Positions 1 to 6,716 are shown, counted from the stretch's first letter. The stretch is 12,520 nucleotides of DNA from an uncultured Veillonella sp. (GCA_900757715.1 CAAEOZ010000052.1:1-12520), one strand, 5' to 3'. Numbers and translations: made by a program. Notes: generated by a model not told the origin, from the letters alone.

Positions 1-33
1 GCCGCCAGTTACGAAAATATACTTAGTTGCCAT
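1..33 (-). CDS. pyrG: CTP synthase, N-terminal 11 codons only (runs off the window)
   Basis: The first eleven codons read MATKYIFVTGG, the characteristic N-terminus of CTP synthase, which aminates UTP to CTP with ATP and glutamine; the TGG is the beginning of the ATP-binding synthetase domain. The ATG at 33-31 is preceded by a good ribosome site (GGGAGG, about 4 bases upstream). The gene begins 15 bases after the argS stop codon with no terminator between, so it should be the third gene of the DUF1934-argS-pyrG operon. The rest lies outside the window, so the glutaminase domain cannot be checked. The peptide is short, but its match to the family N-terminus is very specific. Confidence 0.85.
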   Translation of the reverse strand, partial: MATKYIFVTGG

Positions 34-48
34 GATGCCTCCCACCTA

Positions 49-1782
49 TTACATTTTTTCCGGAGCGGAAATACCTAAAATACCCAAGCCTTGACGAAGA
101 ACGAGGGCAATCGCTGTAATTAATCCAAGACGAGCTTGTTGTAATGCTGGATCTACGCCAATGATACGACCTTGACGGTAGAATGAATGGAACATACTTG
201 CCAAATCGTATAGATAACGAGCAATACGATGAGGTGCACGATGTTCAGCAGCTTGAACGACCTCTTCCGGATATTCAGCTAATTTCTTAATTAATTCTAA
301 TTCCATTTCACTTGTAAGTGTTGTGAAATCAGTTTCACTATAATCGCCAAATGCGATGCCAGCTTCACGCACTTGGTTGTAAATGCTGTGAATACGAGCA
401 TGAGCATATTGGATATAATACACTGGGTTGTCATTACTGCGAGATTTTGCCAAGTTAATATCGAAATCAAGTTGGCTGTCTAAGGAACGCATCAAGAAGA
501 AATAGCGAGACGCATCTACGCCAACCTCTTCAATCAATTCATCTAATGTAACGCTATCACCACTACGTTTAGACAATTTAACAAGTTGTCCGTCACGGAA
601 CAATGCTACCATTTGTAATAACAATACTGTTAATTTATCAGGGTCATAACCAAATGCCGCCATAGCCGCTTTTACACGACATACATAGCCATGATGGTCA
701 GCGCCCCAAATATCAATCATCTCTTTGAAACCACGATCATATTTATTGCGATGATATGCAATATCTGCCGCCAAATACGTAGGAACCCCATTATCACGGA
801 TAACTACGCGATCTTTATCATCACCATAATCAGTAGATTTTAACCATAAAGCACCGTTTTTTTCATAAACTTTGCCAAGGGCCTTTAATGCCTCTACGGA
901 ATGATGAATCTCATCCGTTTCATGAACTGTACGTTCAGAGAACCAATTATCAAAAGTAACGCGGAAGTTTCTTAATGTTTCCTCTAAGCGAGCTAATTTT
1001 TCTTTTAAGCCCTCTTCCTTAAACAAGGCTACACGATCTACTTCGTTCATAGCATTTAATTTATCAAAGCCTTCGCGTTCTGCAATCGCTTTCGCTGTTT
1101 CAATAATATCTGGGCCACGATAGCCATTTTCAGGGAACACTAAAGCCCCTTCTGGAATATCAAACTCAGGCATAGAACCGTCTTCATTGCGTTTAGGTGG
1201 GAATACTAATGTAGCACCTTGTAACTCTTGGAAACGGTACTCAATGGAAATAGCCATGTTGTCGATTTGATTACCTGCATCATTGATATAGTACTCGGAT
1301 TGTACATTATAACCCGCTGCACGTAACAAGTTTACAAGAGCACTACCGTACGCAGCACCGCGACCATGACCTACGTGCAATGGTCCTGTAGGGTTTGCAC
1401 TTACGTACTCTACTTGAATCGTATCGCGCGCACGCAATGGTTGAACACCATACTCAATACTAGCATTCAAAATGGCTTTTAACGTATCGTACACCATATC
1501 AGATTTCAAAAAGAAATTAATAAAACCTGCGCCGGCAACCTCAGTACGTTCAAGCCAATCAAAGTTCATATGACTAATCAAAGCTTCAGCAATAGCTCGA
1601 GGATTTTGACGAGCTACACGAGCGGATTGCATAGCGATGTTTGTAGAAAAATCACCGAATTCCTTTTGAGGTGGCACTTCGAGAACGATTTCTGGATATT
1701 CCCCAGCCGGCAAATCACCGCTGTTAATCGTATCTTGTAATGCCTGTTCAATCCCCGATTTCAGGATTTCCTTCATGTCCAT
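49..1782 (-). CDS. argS: Arginine--tRNA ligase
   Basis: Cytoplasmic class I aminoacyl-tRNA synthetase that charges tRNA-Arg with arginine using ATP. The 577 residues match the usual length of bacterial ArgRS. An N-terminal tRNA-recognition (Arg-tRNA-synt_N) domain covers about residues 4-92. The Rossmann catalytic core follows, with the HIGH signature as HVGH at 136-139 (after ANPTGPLHVGHGRG) and the KMSKS loop as KLSKR at 402-406. An all-helical anticodon-binding (DALR) domain occupies about 455-577. The ATG at 1782-1780 has a GGGAGG site about 9 bases upstream; a second in-frame ATG two codons on is less well placed. The start lies 35 bases inside the end of the upstream DUF1934 gene, which suggests translational coupling. 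All signature motifs are intact and nothing looks degenerate. Confidence 0.97.
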   Translation of the reverse strand: MDMKEILKSGIEQALQDTINSGDLPAGEYPEIVLEVPPQKEFGDFSTNIAMQSARVARQNPRAIAEALISHMNFDWLERTEVAGAGFINFFLKSDMVYDTLKAILNASIEYGVQPLRARDTIQVEYVSANPTGPLHVGHGRGAAYGSALVNLLRAAGYNVQSEYYINDAGNQIDNMAISIEYRFQELQGATLVFPPKRNEDGSMPEFDIPEGALVFPENGYRGPDIIETAKAIAEREGFDKLNAMNEVDRVALFKEEGLKEKLARLEETLRNFRVTFDNWFSERTVHETDEIHHSVEALKALGKVYEKNGALWLKSTDYGDDKDRVVIRDNGVPTYLAADIAYHRNKYDRGFKEMIDIWGADHHGYVCRVKAAMAAFGYDPDKLTVLLLQMVALFRDGQLVKLSKRSGDSVTLDELIEEVGVDASRYFFLMRSLDSQLDFDINLAKSRSNDNPVYYIQYAHARIHSIYNQVREAGIAFGDYSETDFTTLTSEMELELIKKLAEYPEEVVQAAEHRAPHRIARYLYDLASMFHSFYRQGRIIGVDPALQQARLGLITAIALVLRQGLGILGISAPEKM

Positions 1783-2206
1783 GCTCTATATCCTCCCGCA
1801 CGTCTATATCTAACTGATTATAAAATTGCCATTCACCTTCAACGGAAATATCATATCCTAAATGAACATGACCTACGCCATCATGAAAGTCTACTGTTAA
1901 TTCATGAGTATTTACAGCCATATGTAAATCACCATATGGTGTTTCATATACGGCTTCGCGTTCTTCACCACGGACGTATTGATGACGCATATTGACAGCC
2001 CCTGTTCGAAGCAACACGATAGAATCATCATGGATTTTAATGGTCGTCTTAACCCCATCCAATCCAGTCACACTAGATTCTTCATAACGCACATATTGAG
2101 CACTACCCTTTTCATGTGACGTACCTGGGGAAATCAGTTCCACTACGGTATCCTTGCCATCCATATCTCGTTGTACACTCTTTACGGACACTAGAACCCG
2201 CTTCAT
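1748..2206 (-). CDS. DUF1934 family protein (YwiB-like)
   Basis: A 152-residue soluble protein without signal peptide or membrane segment. It reads as alternating short beta strands, as in the DUF1934/YwiB family, whose members form a small lipocalin-like beta barrel of unknown function. Typical family features are the N-terminal MKRVLVSVKSVQ strand, an S-x-TGLDG-TTIKI segment near residues 45-58, and HLGYDISVEG near 116-125. The ATG at 2206-2204 has a strong GGAGGTT site. The last 35 bases overlap the start of argS in another frame. In Bacillus subtilis ywiB also sits next to argS, so this pairing is conserved across Firmicutes and supports the assignment. The acidic, His-rich C-terminus (DIEHGHEGNPEIGD) lies in the overlap. 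No biochemical role can be given. Confidence 0.85.
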   Translation of the reverse strand: MKRVLVSVKSVQRDMDGKDTVVELISPGTSHEKGSAQYVRYEESSVTGLDGVKTTIKIHDDSIVLLRTGAVNMRHQYVRGEEREAVYETPYGDLHMAVNTHELTVDFHDGVGHVHLGYDISVEGEWQFYNQLDIDVREDIEHGHEGNPEIGD

Positions 2207-2238
2207 TTTTAACCTCCATGGTAGTAATTAATCATCAT

Positions 2239-2247
2239 ATTATACCA
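2239..2247 (-). promoter_or_regulatory. Extended -10 promoter for the DUF1934-argS-pyrG operon
   Basis: Read on the minus strand this is TGGTATAAT: a perfect TATAAT hexamer at 2244-2239 with an upstream TG, the extended -10 form that tolerates a poor -35. No good -35 is visible at 17 bases. Predicted transcription would begin near 2232, about 26 bases before the DUF1934 start. It lies in the 51-base gap after the GIY-YIG gene, where I see no terminator, so read-through from upstream may also contribute. A 6-base inverted repeat (ATGGTA at 2218-2223, TACCAT at 2243-2248) joins this element to the leader. Confidence 0.6.
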
Positions 2248-2257
2248 TAATCAAGGA

Positions 2258-2551
2258 CTATTTTGCACCCTTAATGAGTCCCAATTTCTTAGTCTTCGTC
2301 ATCTGTTTAATAGCACATTCTCTGCGTTGTGCTTCTTGTTTTTGATGAAAGCTTTCAGAATATACTAAGGTCACAGGACGACGTCCTCGCGTATACTTTG
2401 CACCACCTGAGATATGTCCATTATGAGCATCTATTCGACGTTTAAGATCTGTAGTCCATCCACAATACAAAGAATCATCTGCACATCGCACCAAGTACAC
2501 ATAGTGCCGTTCTTCAGACTTAGCATCCTTATTTGCCATTTTTCGCATCAT
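2258..2551 (-). CDS. GIY-YIG domain protein (YhbQ/UPF0213-like)
   Basis: A 97-residue single-domain GIY-YIG protein of the small YhbQ/YazA (UPF0213) type. The two signature strands appear as YVYLV (17-21) and LYCGWT (28-33), followed by the helix TDLKRRIDAHN with the conserved arginine, and a catalytic-type glutamate at E78 (RRECAIKQ). The family is related to the UvrC and homing-endonuclease nuclease domain; small members are thought to act on DNA, but roles are poorly defined. Two starts are possible: ATG at 2551-2549, or ATG at 2539-2537 (MANKDAK). Neither has a clear Shine-Dalgarno site, and both lie inside the 3' end of the upstream isomerase gene, so translation probably depends on coupling to it. 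The first four residues are therefore uncertain. Confidence 0.88.
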   Translation of the reverse strand: MMRKMANKDAKSEERHYVYLVRCADDSLYCGWTTDLKRRIDAHNGHISGGAKYTRGRRPVTLVYSESFHQKQEAQRRECAIKQMTKTKKLGLIKGAK

Positions 2552-3170
2552 CAGTGATTGGTTCCAATGTGATAGAATTGATAATTACAGGTTCAACTGG
2601 TTTATCATTGCGGCCAGTCTTAACCTTGCCAATTTTTTCAACTACATCCATACCTTGTACTACAGTACCAAAGATGGTGTGTTTATTATCTAACCAATCC
2701 GTAGGACCTAAGGTAATGAAAAATTGAGAGCCTCCTGTATTAGGGCCACGGTTTGCCATGGCAAGAACGCCCATTTTATTGAAATGTAAATCATTGGAGA
2801 ATTCATCAGGAATTGTATAGCCCGGTCCACCAGCACCTGTGCCATCAGGATCTCCACCTTGAATCATAAAGCCTTCGATTACACGGTGGAATGTAACACC
2901 GTTATAGAAGCCTTTTTTAACAAGATAGTCAAAGTTTTTAACCGTAATCGGAGCTTTAGAGCCTAACAAACGAACCTTAAACTGACCATAATTTGTATCA
3001 AAAATAGCATATTCATCTGCAATCGGCGCATTCGTAAAATTAGGCATCGCCACGGTTTCTGCTTTCACAGTATTACCTTGTGGTTGCTCCCCACTTTTTG
3101 TACCACATGCTGTTGTACCAAGTACTGTAATCCCCAACATTGCGCATAAAGCCAAGCGTTTCCAGTTCAT
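2529..3170 (-). CDS. Cyclophilin-type peptidyl-prolyl cis-trans isomerase, probable lipoprotein
   Basis: A 213-residue cyclophilin preceded by an export signal. The signal (MNWKRLALCAMLGITVLGTT) ends in a lipobox-like TTAC with the lipidated cysteine at position 22; the residue at -3 is Thr rather than the usual Leu, so the lipobox is imperfect. The cyclophilin domain spans about 52-205 and keeps the active-site set: FHR at 94-96, FMIQGGD at 101-107, MAN at 138-140, SQFFI at 148-152, and W159/H164. It should catalyse proline isomerisation in folding of exported proteins at the cell envelope. A GGGGGA ribosome site lies 4 bases before the ATG. The last 23 bases overlap the GIY-YIG gene. The family is well defined; the location is inferred from the signal. 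Confidence 0.93.
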   Translation of the reverse strand: MNWKRLALCAMLGITVLGTTACGTKSGEQPQGNTVKAETVAMPNFTNAPIADEYAIFDTNYGQFKVRLLGSKAPITVKNFDYLVKKGFYNGVTFHRVIEGFMIQGGDPDGTGAGGPGYTIPDEFSNDLHFNKMGVLAMANRGPNTGGSQFFITLGPTDWLDNKHTIFGTVVQGMDVVEKIGKVKTGRNDKPVEPVIINSITLEPITDDAKNGK

Positions 3171-3228
3171 ATGTCCCCCAAAATACTAATATTATATTTA
3201 ACTAAATGTAGATTTAAAATTTACATAG

Positions 3229-3252
3229 AAAAACCGCTCAACCCATGAGCGG
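3229..3252 (-). terminator. Hairpin with T-run upstream of the isomerase gene
   Basis: Perfect 7-base stem CCGCTCA (3234-3240) / TGAGCGG (3246-3252), loop ACCCA. On the minus strand it is followed by five T (3233-3229); on the plus strand it is followed by CTCTTTTTT, so it could work in both directions. It lies 63 bases before the isomerase start and after the lipoprotein gene's own terminator. It may be a back-up terminator, or it may lie at the 5' end of the isomerase transcript, because the best -10 element is directly upstream. Confidence 0.5.
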
Positions 3253-3261
3253 CTCTTTTTT

Positions 3262-3270
3262 AGTATATCA
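3262..3270 (-). promoter_or_regulatory. Extended -10 element, isomerase/GIY-YIG unit
   Basis: Minus-strand TGATATACT is a TATACT hexamer with the TGn extension. No good -35 is present. A start near 3255 would place the 3234-3252 hairpin at the very 5' end of the message. It is the best promoter-like element between the lipoprotein terminator and the isomerase gene, but is weak in isolation. Confidence 0.4.
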
Positions 3271-3318
3271 TATTATGGCGCTATTGAGATTAAAAATATA
3301 AAAAAATAATATAACAAC

Positions 3319-3350
3319 AAAAAACAGAGCTTCAAAGGAGCTCTGTTTTT
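3319..3350 (-). terminator. Intrinsic terminator of the DUF3829-like lipoprotein gene
   Basis: Perfect inverted repeat AAAACAGAGCT (3321-3331) / AGCTCTGTTTT (3339-3349), extended by one further A-T pair, with a 7-base loop. On the minus strand the GC-rich part of the stem runs into six T and a T-rich tail. It lies about 33 bases past the lipoprotein stop codon. The plus strand also shows a T-run, so it is potentially bidirectional. Confidence 0.85.
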
Positions 3351-3382
3351 GTAGGCCTCAACTAATCACTTAGTTAATTTGA

Positions 3383-4291
3383 TTATTTAGAGTCAAATTG
3401 GTCTGGAGTTGTATTATTATAAGACTCAATATAATTATTGAAATTCTCAATCATGTCGTTAAGATTATTTTCATTTGCATCAGTAAGTACTTGACGTACA
3501 GAACCAACTACAGAGTTATAAGAGTTAACAAGCACTTCTCCACGATCATTATTTATGCTCTTAAGCAATGTTTGAATTTCATTAAGTTCTTTTTCTACAG
3601 CTTGTTTGTCTGCATTTTTAGGAGCTTTTTCTACATTTTCTACAAGAGTAGTCAAGCGAAGCGTAGATTCCATTGCTGCTGCATAGCCTTTTTTACCGTC
3701 TTTTTTCAATTTTTCGATTTGTTTCTTAGTTTGTTCAGTGTTAGCTTTGTTAAGAGCATCATTGAACTTCGCATAAGCTGCATCAAATTTTTCTACTTGT
3801 GCTACGTATTTAGCTGCTAGTTCTTTACCTTTAGCACCACCATCGTTCATGTAGGCTTTAGAGTCATCATAAGCTTTCAAATCTTTGAATGTTGGTACTA
3901 ATTCATTAAGAATATTTAATACATTATCGCGTTCTGTGTCAACTTCTTTAAATGTAGAACCTTCTTTTTTAGATTTTTCCAAAGCATCTTTTAAAGTATC
4001 ATAGTGAGGTTGACGACCAATAGCACCTTCTTGGAAACCACCCTTTAATTTAGCCAAACTATCTGCATAGTTTTGACCCCAAGTTGCATTGTCACCATTG
4101 AAGCGATTTGTTGCATCAATAAGTGTATTAAGCTTAGCAGCTGCTTTCTCATCGCTACCGCCATCAACTACGGAGGATACTACGGAGCCAATGCCACCCG
4201 CTTTATCACTGCCGCAACCAGAAACAAATAAACCTGCTGTCAATGCCGCTACACAAAGTAAAGTTGAAAATAATCTGCGTTTATTGTTCAT
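3383..4291 (-). CDS. Secreted helical lipoprotein, DUF3829-like
   Basis: A 302-residue protein with a classical lipoprotein signal: basic MNNKRR, a hydrophobic stretch, and lipobox VSGC with the acylated cysteine at residue 26. A Gly/Ser/Asp linker follows. The rest is charged, lysine-rich and almost wholly helical, with repeated segments such as YVAQVEKFDAAYAKF and KKQIEKLKKDGKKGYAAAM. This resembles the DUF3829 (YiiG-type) lipoproteins, whose function is unknown; the family link is from general pattern and is moderate. I chose ATG 4291-4289 because it has an AAAGGAGAAG ribosome site; a longer frame from 4336 would start inside the -10 element and lacks a site. The gene is monocistronic, with its own promoter and terminator. 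An envelope location facing the periplasm is inferred. Confidence 0.8.
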   Translation of the reverse strand: MNNKRRLFSTLLCVAALTAGLFVSGCGSDKAGGIGSVVSSVVDGGSDEKAAAKLNTLIDATNRFNGDNATWGQNYADSLAKLKGGFQEGAIGRQPHYDTLKDALEKSKKEGSTFKEVDTERDNVLNILNELVPTFKDLKAYDDSKAYMNDGGAKGKELAAKYVAQVEKFDAAYAKFNDALNKANTEQTKKQIEKLKKDGKKGYAAAMESTLRLTTLVENVEKAPKNADKQAVEKELNEIQTLLKSINNDRGEVLVNSYNSVVGSVRQVLTDANENNLNDMIENFNNYIESYNNTTPDQFDSK

Positions 4292-4334
4292 ATCTTCTCT
4301 TCTCCTTTTAACACATGAATATTGAACTAAGCGC

Positions 4335-4340
4335 ATTATA
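4335..4340 (-). promoter_or_regulatory. -10 element for the lipoprotein gene
   Basis: Minus-strand TATAAT (4340-4335), 44 bases before the chosen start. The hexamer at 17-base spacing (CAGAAT, 4363-4358) is a poor -35, so an activator or a start with little -35 contact is possible. A short perfect palindrome overlaps the -35 position. Confidence 0.45.
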
Positions 4341-4361
4341 CTAACTATACTACACCAATTC

Positions 4362-4377
4362 TGTAGCCACAGCTACA
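4362..4377. repeat. Short perfect inverted repeat at the lipoprotein promoter
   Basis: TGTAGC (4362-4367), loop CACA, GCTACA (4372-4377). It lies between the HAD gene and the lipoprotein promoter, touching the -35 position. It has no T-run on the correct side for terminating the HAD transcript, so an operator is as likely as an RNA hairpin. Too short to assign firmly. Confidence 0.35.
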
Positions 4378-4427
4378 AAAATAAATCTTCATATAAACTT
4401 CACCTGGCTTAGGGGAATTAGCGATAA

Positions 4428-5204
4428 TTAATCAATCCATTTAAAATGCTTACACGCATTATAAATGCCATCTTTATCACAGTCTGTAGTAATATAATCA
4501 GCCTTTGCCTTTAATTCAGGGCGCGCATTACCCATAGCAATATTTAGCCACTCAGGCCTAAACATAGACAGATCATTATACCCATCACCAAATACAACAG
4601 CTTGATTCGGCTTCATTCCAAAGTGTTCAAGCATATTACGAATACCCAACGCCTTTTCCATAGGCTCATATAGAACACAGCCATCACCATAACGAATGAG
4701 CTTATGTGTCATATGCTCGATATCTTTCTCCTCTTCCTCTCCTTCCTTGAAAAACACATAAATCTTATAAAATTCTTCAACACTATGAAAGTCAAAATTA
4801 GGGTCTACAGTTGTTTTAAATACATCCCAATTTGGATGCCACTCTAAAATTTCCTTATACGGCGTAATACGACCGAGTTTATTACGGTCAGTTACGGCCC
4901 AAGGAATATTATGTGATTCTAAATACTCTAAATATTTAATACATGCATCACGATCCATACCTATCATGGATACCAATTCATTATTAACAGTGATACTGTG
5001 ACCACCATCTGCTACGAAATCAGTAAGGCCTGCTTGCTCTGCGAAACGCTTAGCATCCACTTGAATACGACCAGTTGCTAAGGCTACACGGTGACCACGA
5101 CGCTTTAACTCATCTAAACTGTATTGAGCACTTTCAGGGATTTTACCTTCAGGCCATACAGCTAAGGTATTATCGATATCGAAAAAGAAAAACTTCTGCT
5201 CCAC
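4428..5204 (-). CDS. HAD-superfamily hydrolase, Cof type
   Basis: A 258-residue cytoplasmic HAD phosphatase with all four motifs: motif I FFDIDNTL with nucleophile D9 and acid/base D11; motif II LATGR around T44; motif III lysine K184 (PMEKALGI); motif IV VFGDGYNDLSMF with D207 and D211 binding magnesium. The alpha/beta cap between motifs II and III (about 70-180) is the C2 type of the Cof/sugar-phosphatase group. These enzymes dephosphorylate sugar phosphates, flavin or pyridoxal phosphates; the substrate cannot be read from sequence. The start is GTG at 5204-5202, chosen because AGGAGG lies four bases upstream and the next codons lead directly into motif I. It begins 8 bases after the DUF1653 stop, in the same transcription unit. 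I see no convincing terminator after it. Confidence 0.92.
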   Translation of the reverse strand: MEQKFFFFDIDNTLAVWPEGKIPESAQYSLDELKRRGHRVALATGRIQVDAKRFAEQAGLTDFVADGGHSITVNNELVSMIGMDRDACIKYLEYLESHNIPWAVTDRNKLGRITPYKEILEWHPNWDVFKTTVDPNFDFHSVEEFYKIYVFFKEGEEEEKDIEHMTHKLIRYGDGCVLYEPMEKALGIRNMLEHFGMKPNQAVVFGDGYNDLSMFRPEWLNIAMGNARPELKAKADYITTDCDKDGIYNACKHFKWID

Positions 5205-5212
5205 AGGCCCTC

Positions 5213-5449
5213 CTAATCACGTCCACTCATCAGCTTAAACCGCTCTTTTTGTTTTACATCTGGATATTTTTCATGGTCCACATCACTCAAAAACATATCT
5301 AGTGGTCGTACATATAAGTCACGTTGATCATATAATTTTTGATATACCACGAACTGTTCACTCGTTTCCGAATGAGTTGCAACATCTAACACGTAATAGT
5401 ACATGCCTTTAAAATGACGATATAAGCCACCCTTTACAATTTCTTGCAT
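5213..5449 (-). CDS. DUF1653 domain protein
   Basis: A 78-residue single-domain protein matching the DUF1653 pattern: YRHFKGMYYYVLDVATHSET (residues 10-29), then FVVYQKLY and LYVRPLDMF. The fold is a small beta-rich domain and the function is unknown. It lacks a signal peptide or membrane segment. The ATG at 5449-5447 is preceded by a GAGGT ribosome site. It lies 44 bases after the alcohol dehydrogenase and 8 bases before the HAD phosphatase, with no terminator visible on either side, so the three are probably co-transcribed. In other bacteria such domains often occur as stand-alone short proteins, so this is a complete gene and not a fragment. Confidence 0.88.
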   Translation of the reverse strand: MQEIVKGGLYRHFKGMYYYVLDVATHSETSEQFVVYQKLYDQRDLYVRPLDMFLSDVDHEKYPDVKQKERFKLMSGRD

Positions 5450-5493
5450 TTATAACCTCATCACATAACATACACAAATAGTTACAAACCATA

Positions 5494-6567
5494 TTAATCA
5501 AGAGATTCCATATATTGAATAGCCTTAGTCAACATATCTGCTGTAATTTTATATGGAGATACATCAATATCATGAACAGATGTAGCCTTTTCAACAATTT
5601 GAGGAATATGCGATGCAGTAAGATCTAATTGTGAAAGTTTAGTAGGCCAACCTAATTCGCGATATACTGGCAACCACCGTTGTAACTCATCCATTTGTTG
5701 GTCAACGGTTAACAAAATAAGTAAGCCATAAGCTACTATTTCACCATGCAAATGATTTTCTTCTGTTTCTTTATTAGTAACACAGCCATAACATACAGCA
5801 TGAGCCATGTTGCTATTATATGCCATAGGAACACAACCTGATACAACACCGGTAGTAAAGATAACAGTCATAGCAATGGTATCAAAGGCATCACTACGTT
5901 TATTAGCTTGACTATCTTTATAGGCTTGTATACCATGTGCTAAAATTGGTTCACTACACATAGAAGCTAGAGTAAGGCCTAACTGAGTATTATAGTCTTG
6001 CTCGCGATTGCGAGCAGAAAGATGAGTTTCATAGTGTTTTGCAATAGTATCTCCCATTCCTGCCCACAAGTAACGGCTTGGTGCTTCTACGAGAATATCA
6101 GCATCAATAAAGCAGTGCACAGGAGGATGATTTACAAAAGCTACGTCATCAAAAGTATGATCTGCCGTGTATACAGCTGCCACTTCTGACGTTGCCGCAC
6201 AAGTAGATGCAATGGTTGGAATTGTAAAGAATGGTTTATCATCTAACTCTATAGCTACTACTTTTACTGTATCCATGGCCTTACCACCACCAACAGCAAA
6301 CAAAAAGTCCGCATCTTTTACAGATGCCATTTGTGCAATTTCCTTGCCTCGAGCAAAAGTACATTCTCCACCAAAGTGGATAATATCTAGCACCTTAATC
6401 CCCGCTTTATCAAGCACTGGACGAATGTGTGGCAAAGCTTTAGAAAGAGCTGTTTCGCCACCGATGATAGCTACAGACTTGCCATATAATTTTGTAAACT
6501 TTGGAATAGCGTCAAATACATCATGACCTCCAAAACTATAACTAGGTAAACAATGAGTACTACGCAT
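5494..6567 (-). CDS. Metal-dependent alcohol dehydrogenase, glycerol dehydrogenase-like
   Basis: A 357-residue group III (iron-containing) alcohol dehydrogenase closest in pattern to glycerol dehydrogenase (GldA). The N-terminal dinucleotide domain carries the GGGKAMDT loop at 93-100 and TIPTIASTCAATSE at 115-128. The helical C-terminal domain supplies the metal site: D173 (GMGDTIAKHYE), H256 (NMAHAVCYG) and H274 (NHLHGEIVAYG). These positions and spacing are those of the zinc ligands in characterised glycerol dehydrogenases. It should oxidise or reduce a small polyol/alcohol with NAD(H) in the cytoplasm; glycerol is not proven. The ATG at 6567-6565 follows a purine-rich AAGGAAGG site. It is the first gene of a unit with DUF1653 and the HAD phosphatase, behind a good promoter. 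A ten-codon frame overlaps its start. Confidence 0.88.
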   Translation of the reverse strand: MRSTHCLPSYSFGGHDVFDAIPKFTKLYGKSVAIIGGETALSKALPHIRPVLDKAGIKVLDIIHFGGECTFARGKEIAQMASVKDADFLFAVGGGKAMDTVKVVAIELDDKPFFTIPTIASTCAATSEVAAVYTADHTFDDVAFVNHPPVHCFIDADILVEAPSRYLWAGMGDTIAKHYETHLSARNREQDYNTQLGLTLASMCSEPILAHGIQAYKDSQANKRSDAFDTIAMTVIFTTGVVSGCVPMAYNSNMAHAVCYGCVTNKETEENHLHGEIVAYGLLILLTVDQQMDELQRWLPVYRELGWPTKLSQLDLTASHIPQIVEKATSVHDIDVSPYKITADMLTKAIQYMESLD

Positions 6568-6592
6568 AAAATTTCCTTCCTTCTTTTATCAT
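6560..6592 (-). CDS. Possible ten-codon leader frame (uORF) overlapping the dehydrogenase start
   Basis: Minus-strand ATG at 6592-6590 opens MIKEGRKFYA followed by TAG. It has its own AAGGAT ribosome-like site with suitable spacing. The stop codon falls at codons 2-3 of the alcohol dehydrogenase, so terminating ribosomes would be right at the next start: an arrangement for coupling or for weak negative control. Ten codons arise easily by chance, so this is tentative. Confidence 0.3.
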   Translation of the reverse strand: MIKEGRKFYA

Positions 6593-6595
6593 TTA

Positions 6596-6613
6596 TATCC
6601 TTATTTATCCTTA
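6596..6613 (-). repeat. Tandem TAAGGATA repeat in the dehydrogenase leader
   Basis: Two exact copies of TAAGGATA on the minus strand (6613-6606 and 6603-6596), one helical turn (10 bases) apart, directly after the -10 element. They cover the predicted start site and the ribosome site of the possible leader frame. They could be an operator or simply AT/purine-rich leader sequence. Confidence 0.45.
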
Positions 6614-6641
6614 TTATAGAAACTTCTACACACAAAATCAA
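6613..6641 (-). promoter_or_regulatory. Sigma-70 type promoter of the dehydrogenase-DUF1653-HAD unit
   Basis: On the minus strand TTGATT (6641-6636), a 17-base spacer, then perfect TATAAT (6618-6613). Predicted start near 6606, giving a leader of about 40 bases. This is among the best-matched promoters in the window. Confidence 0.65.
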
Positions 6642-6666
6642 TTTTATATGACAACAATCAAAACAT

Positions 6667-6709
6667 AAAAAGGCTCTATACTCTCACAAAATGAAAGCAT
6701 AGAGCCTTT
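6667..6709 (-). terminator. Intrinsic terminator of brnQ
   Basis: Inverted repeat AAAGGCTCTAT (6669-6679) / ATAGAGCCTTT (6699-6709), 11 base pairs, 19-base loop. On the minus strand the stem ends in CCTTTTTATGTTTT. It starts 7 bases after the brnQ stop codon and separates brnQ from the downstream dehydrogenase promoter. Confidence 0.85.
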
Positions 6710-6716
6710 ATCTTTA

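Noticed and set aside
3398..3820. Long open frame on the plus strand opposite the lipoprotein gene
   Set aside because: Its product is Phe/Ile/Cys-rich nonsense caused by the Lys/Glu-rich antisense gene; no ribosome site or family resemblance.
4292..4336. Fifteen-codon N-terminal extension of the lipoprotein
   Set aside because: The upstream ATG lies within the likely -10 element, has no ribosome site, and would put charged residues ahead of a normal lipoprotein signal.
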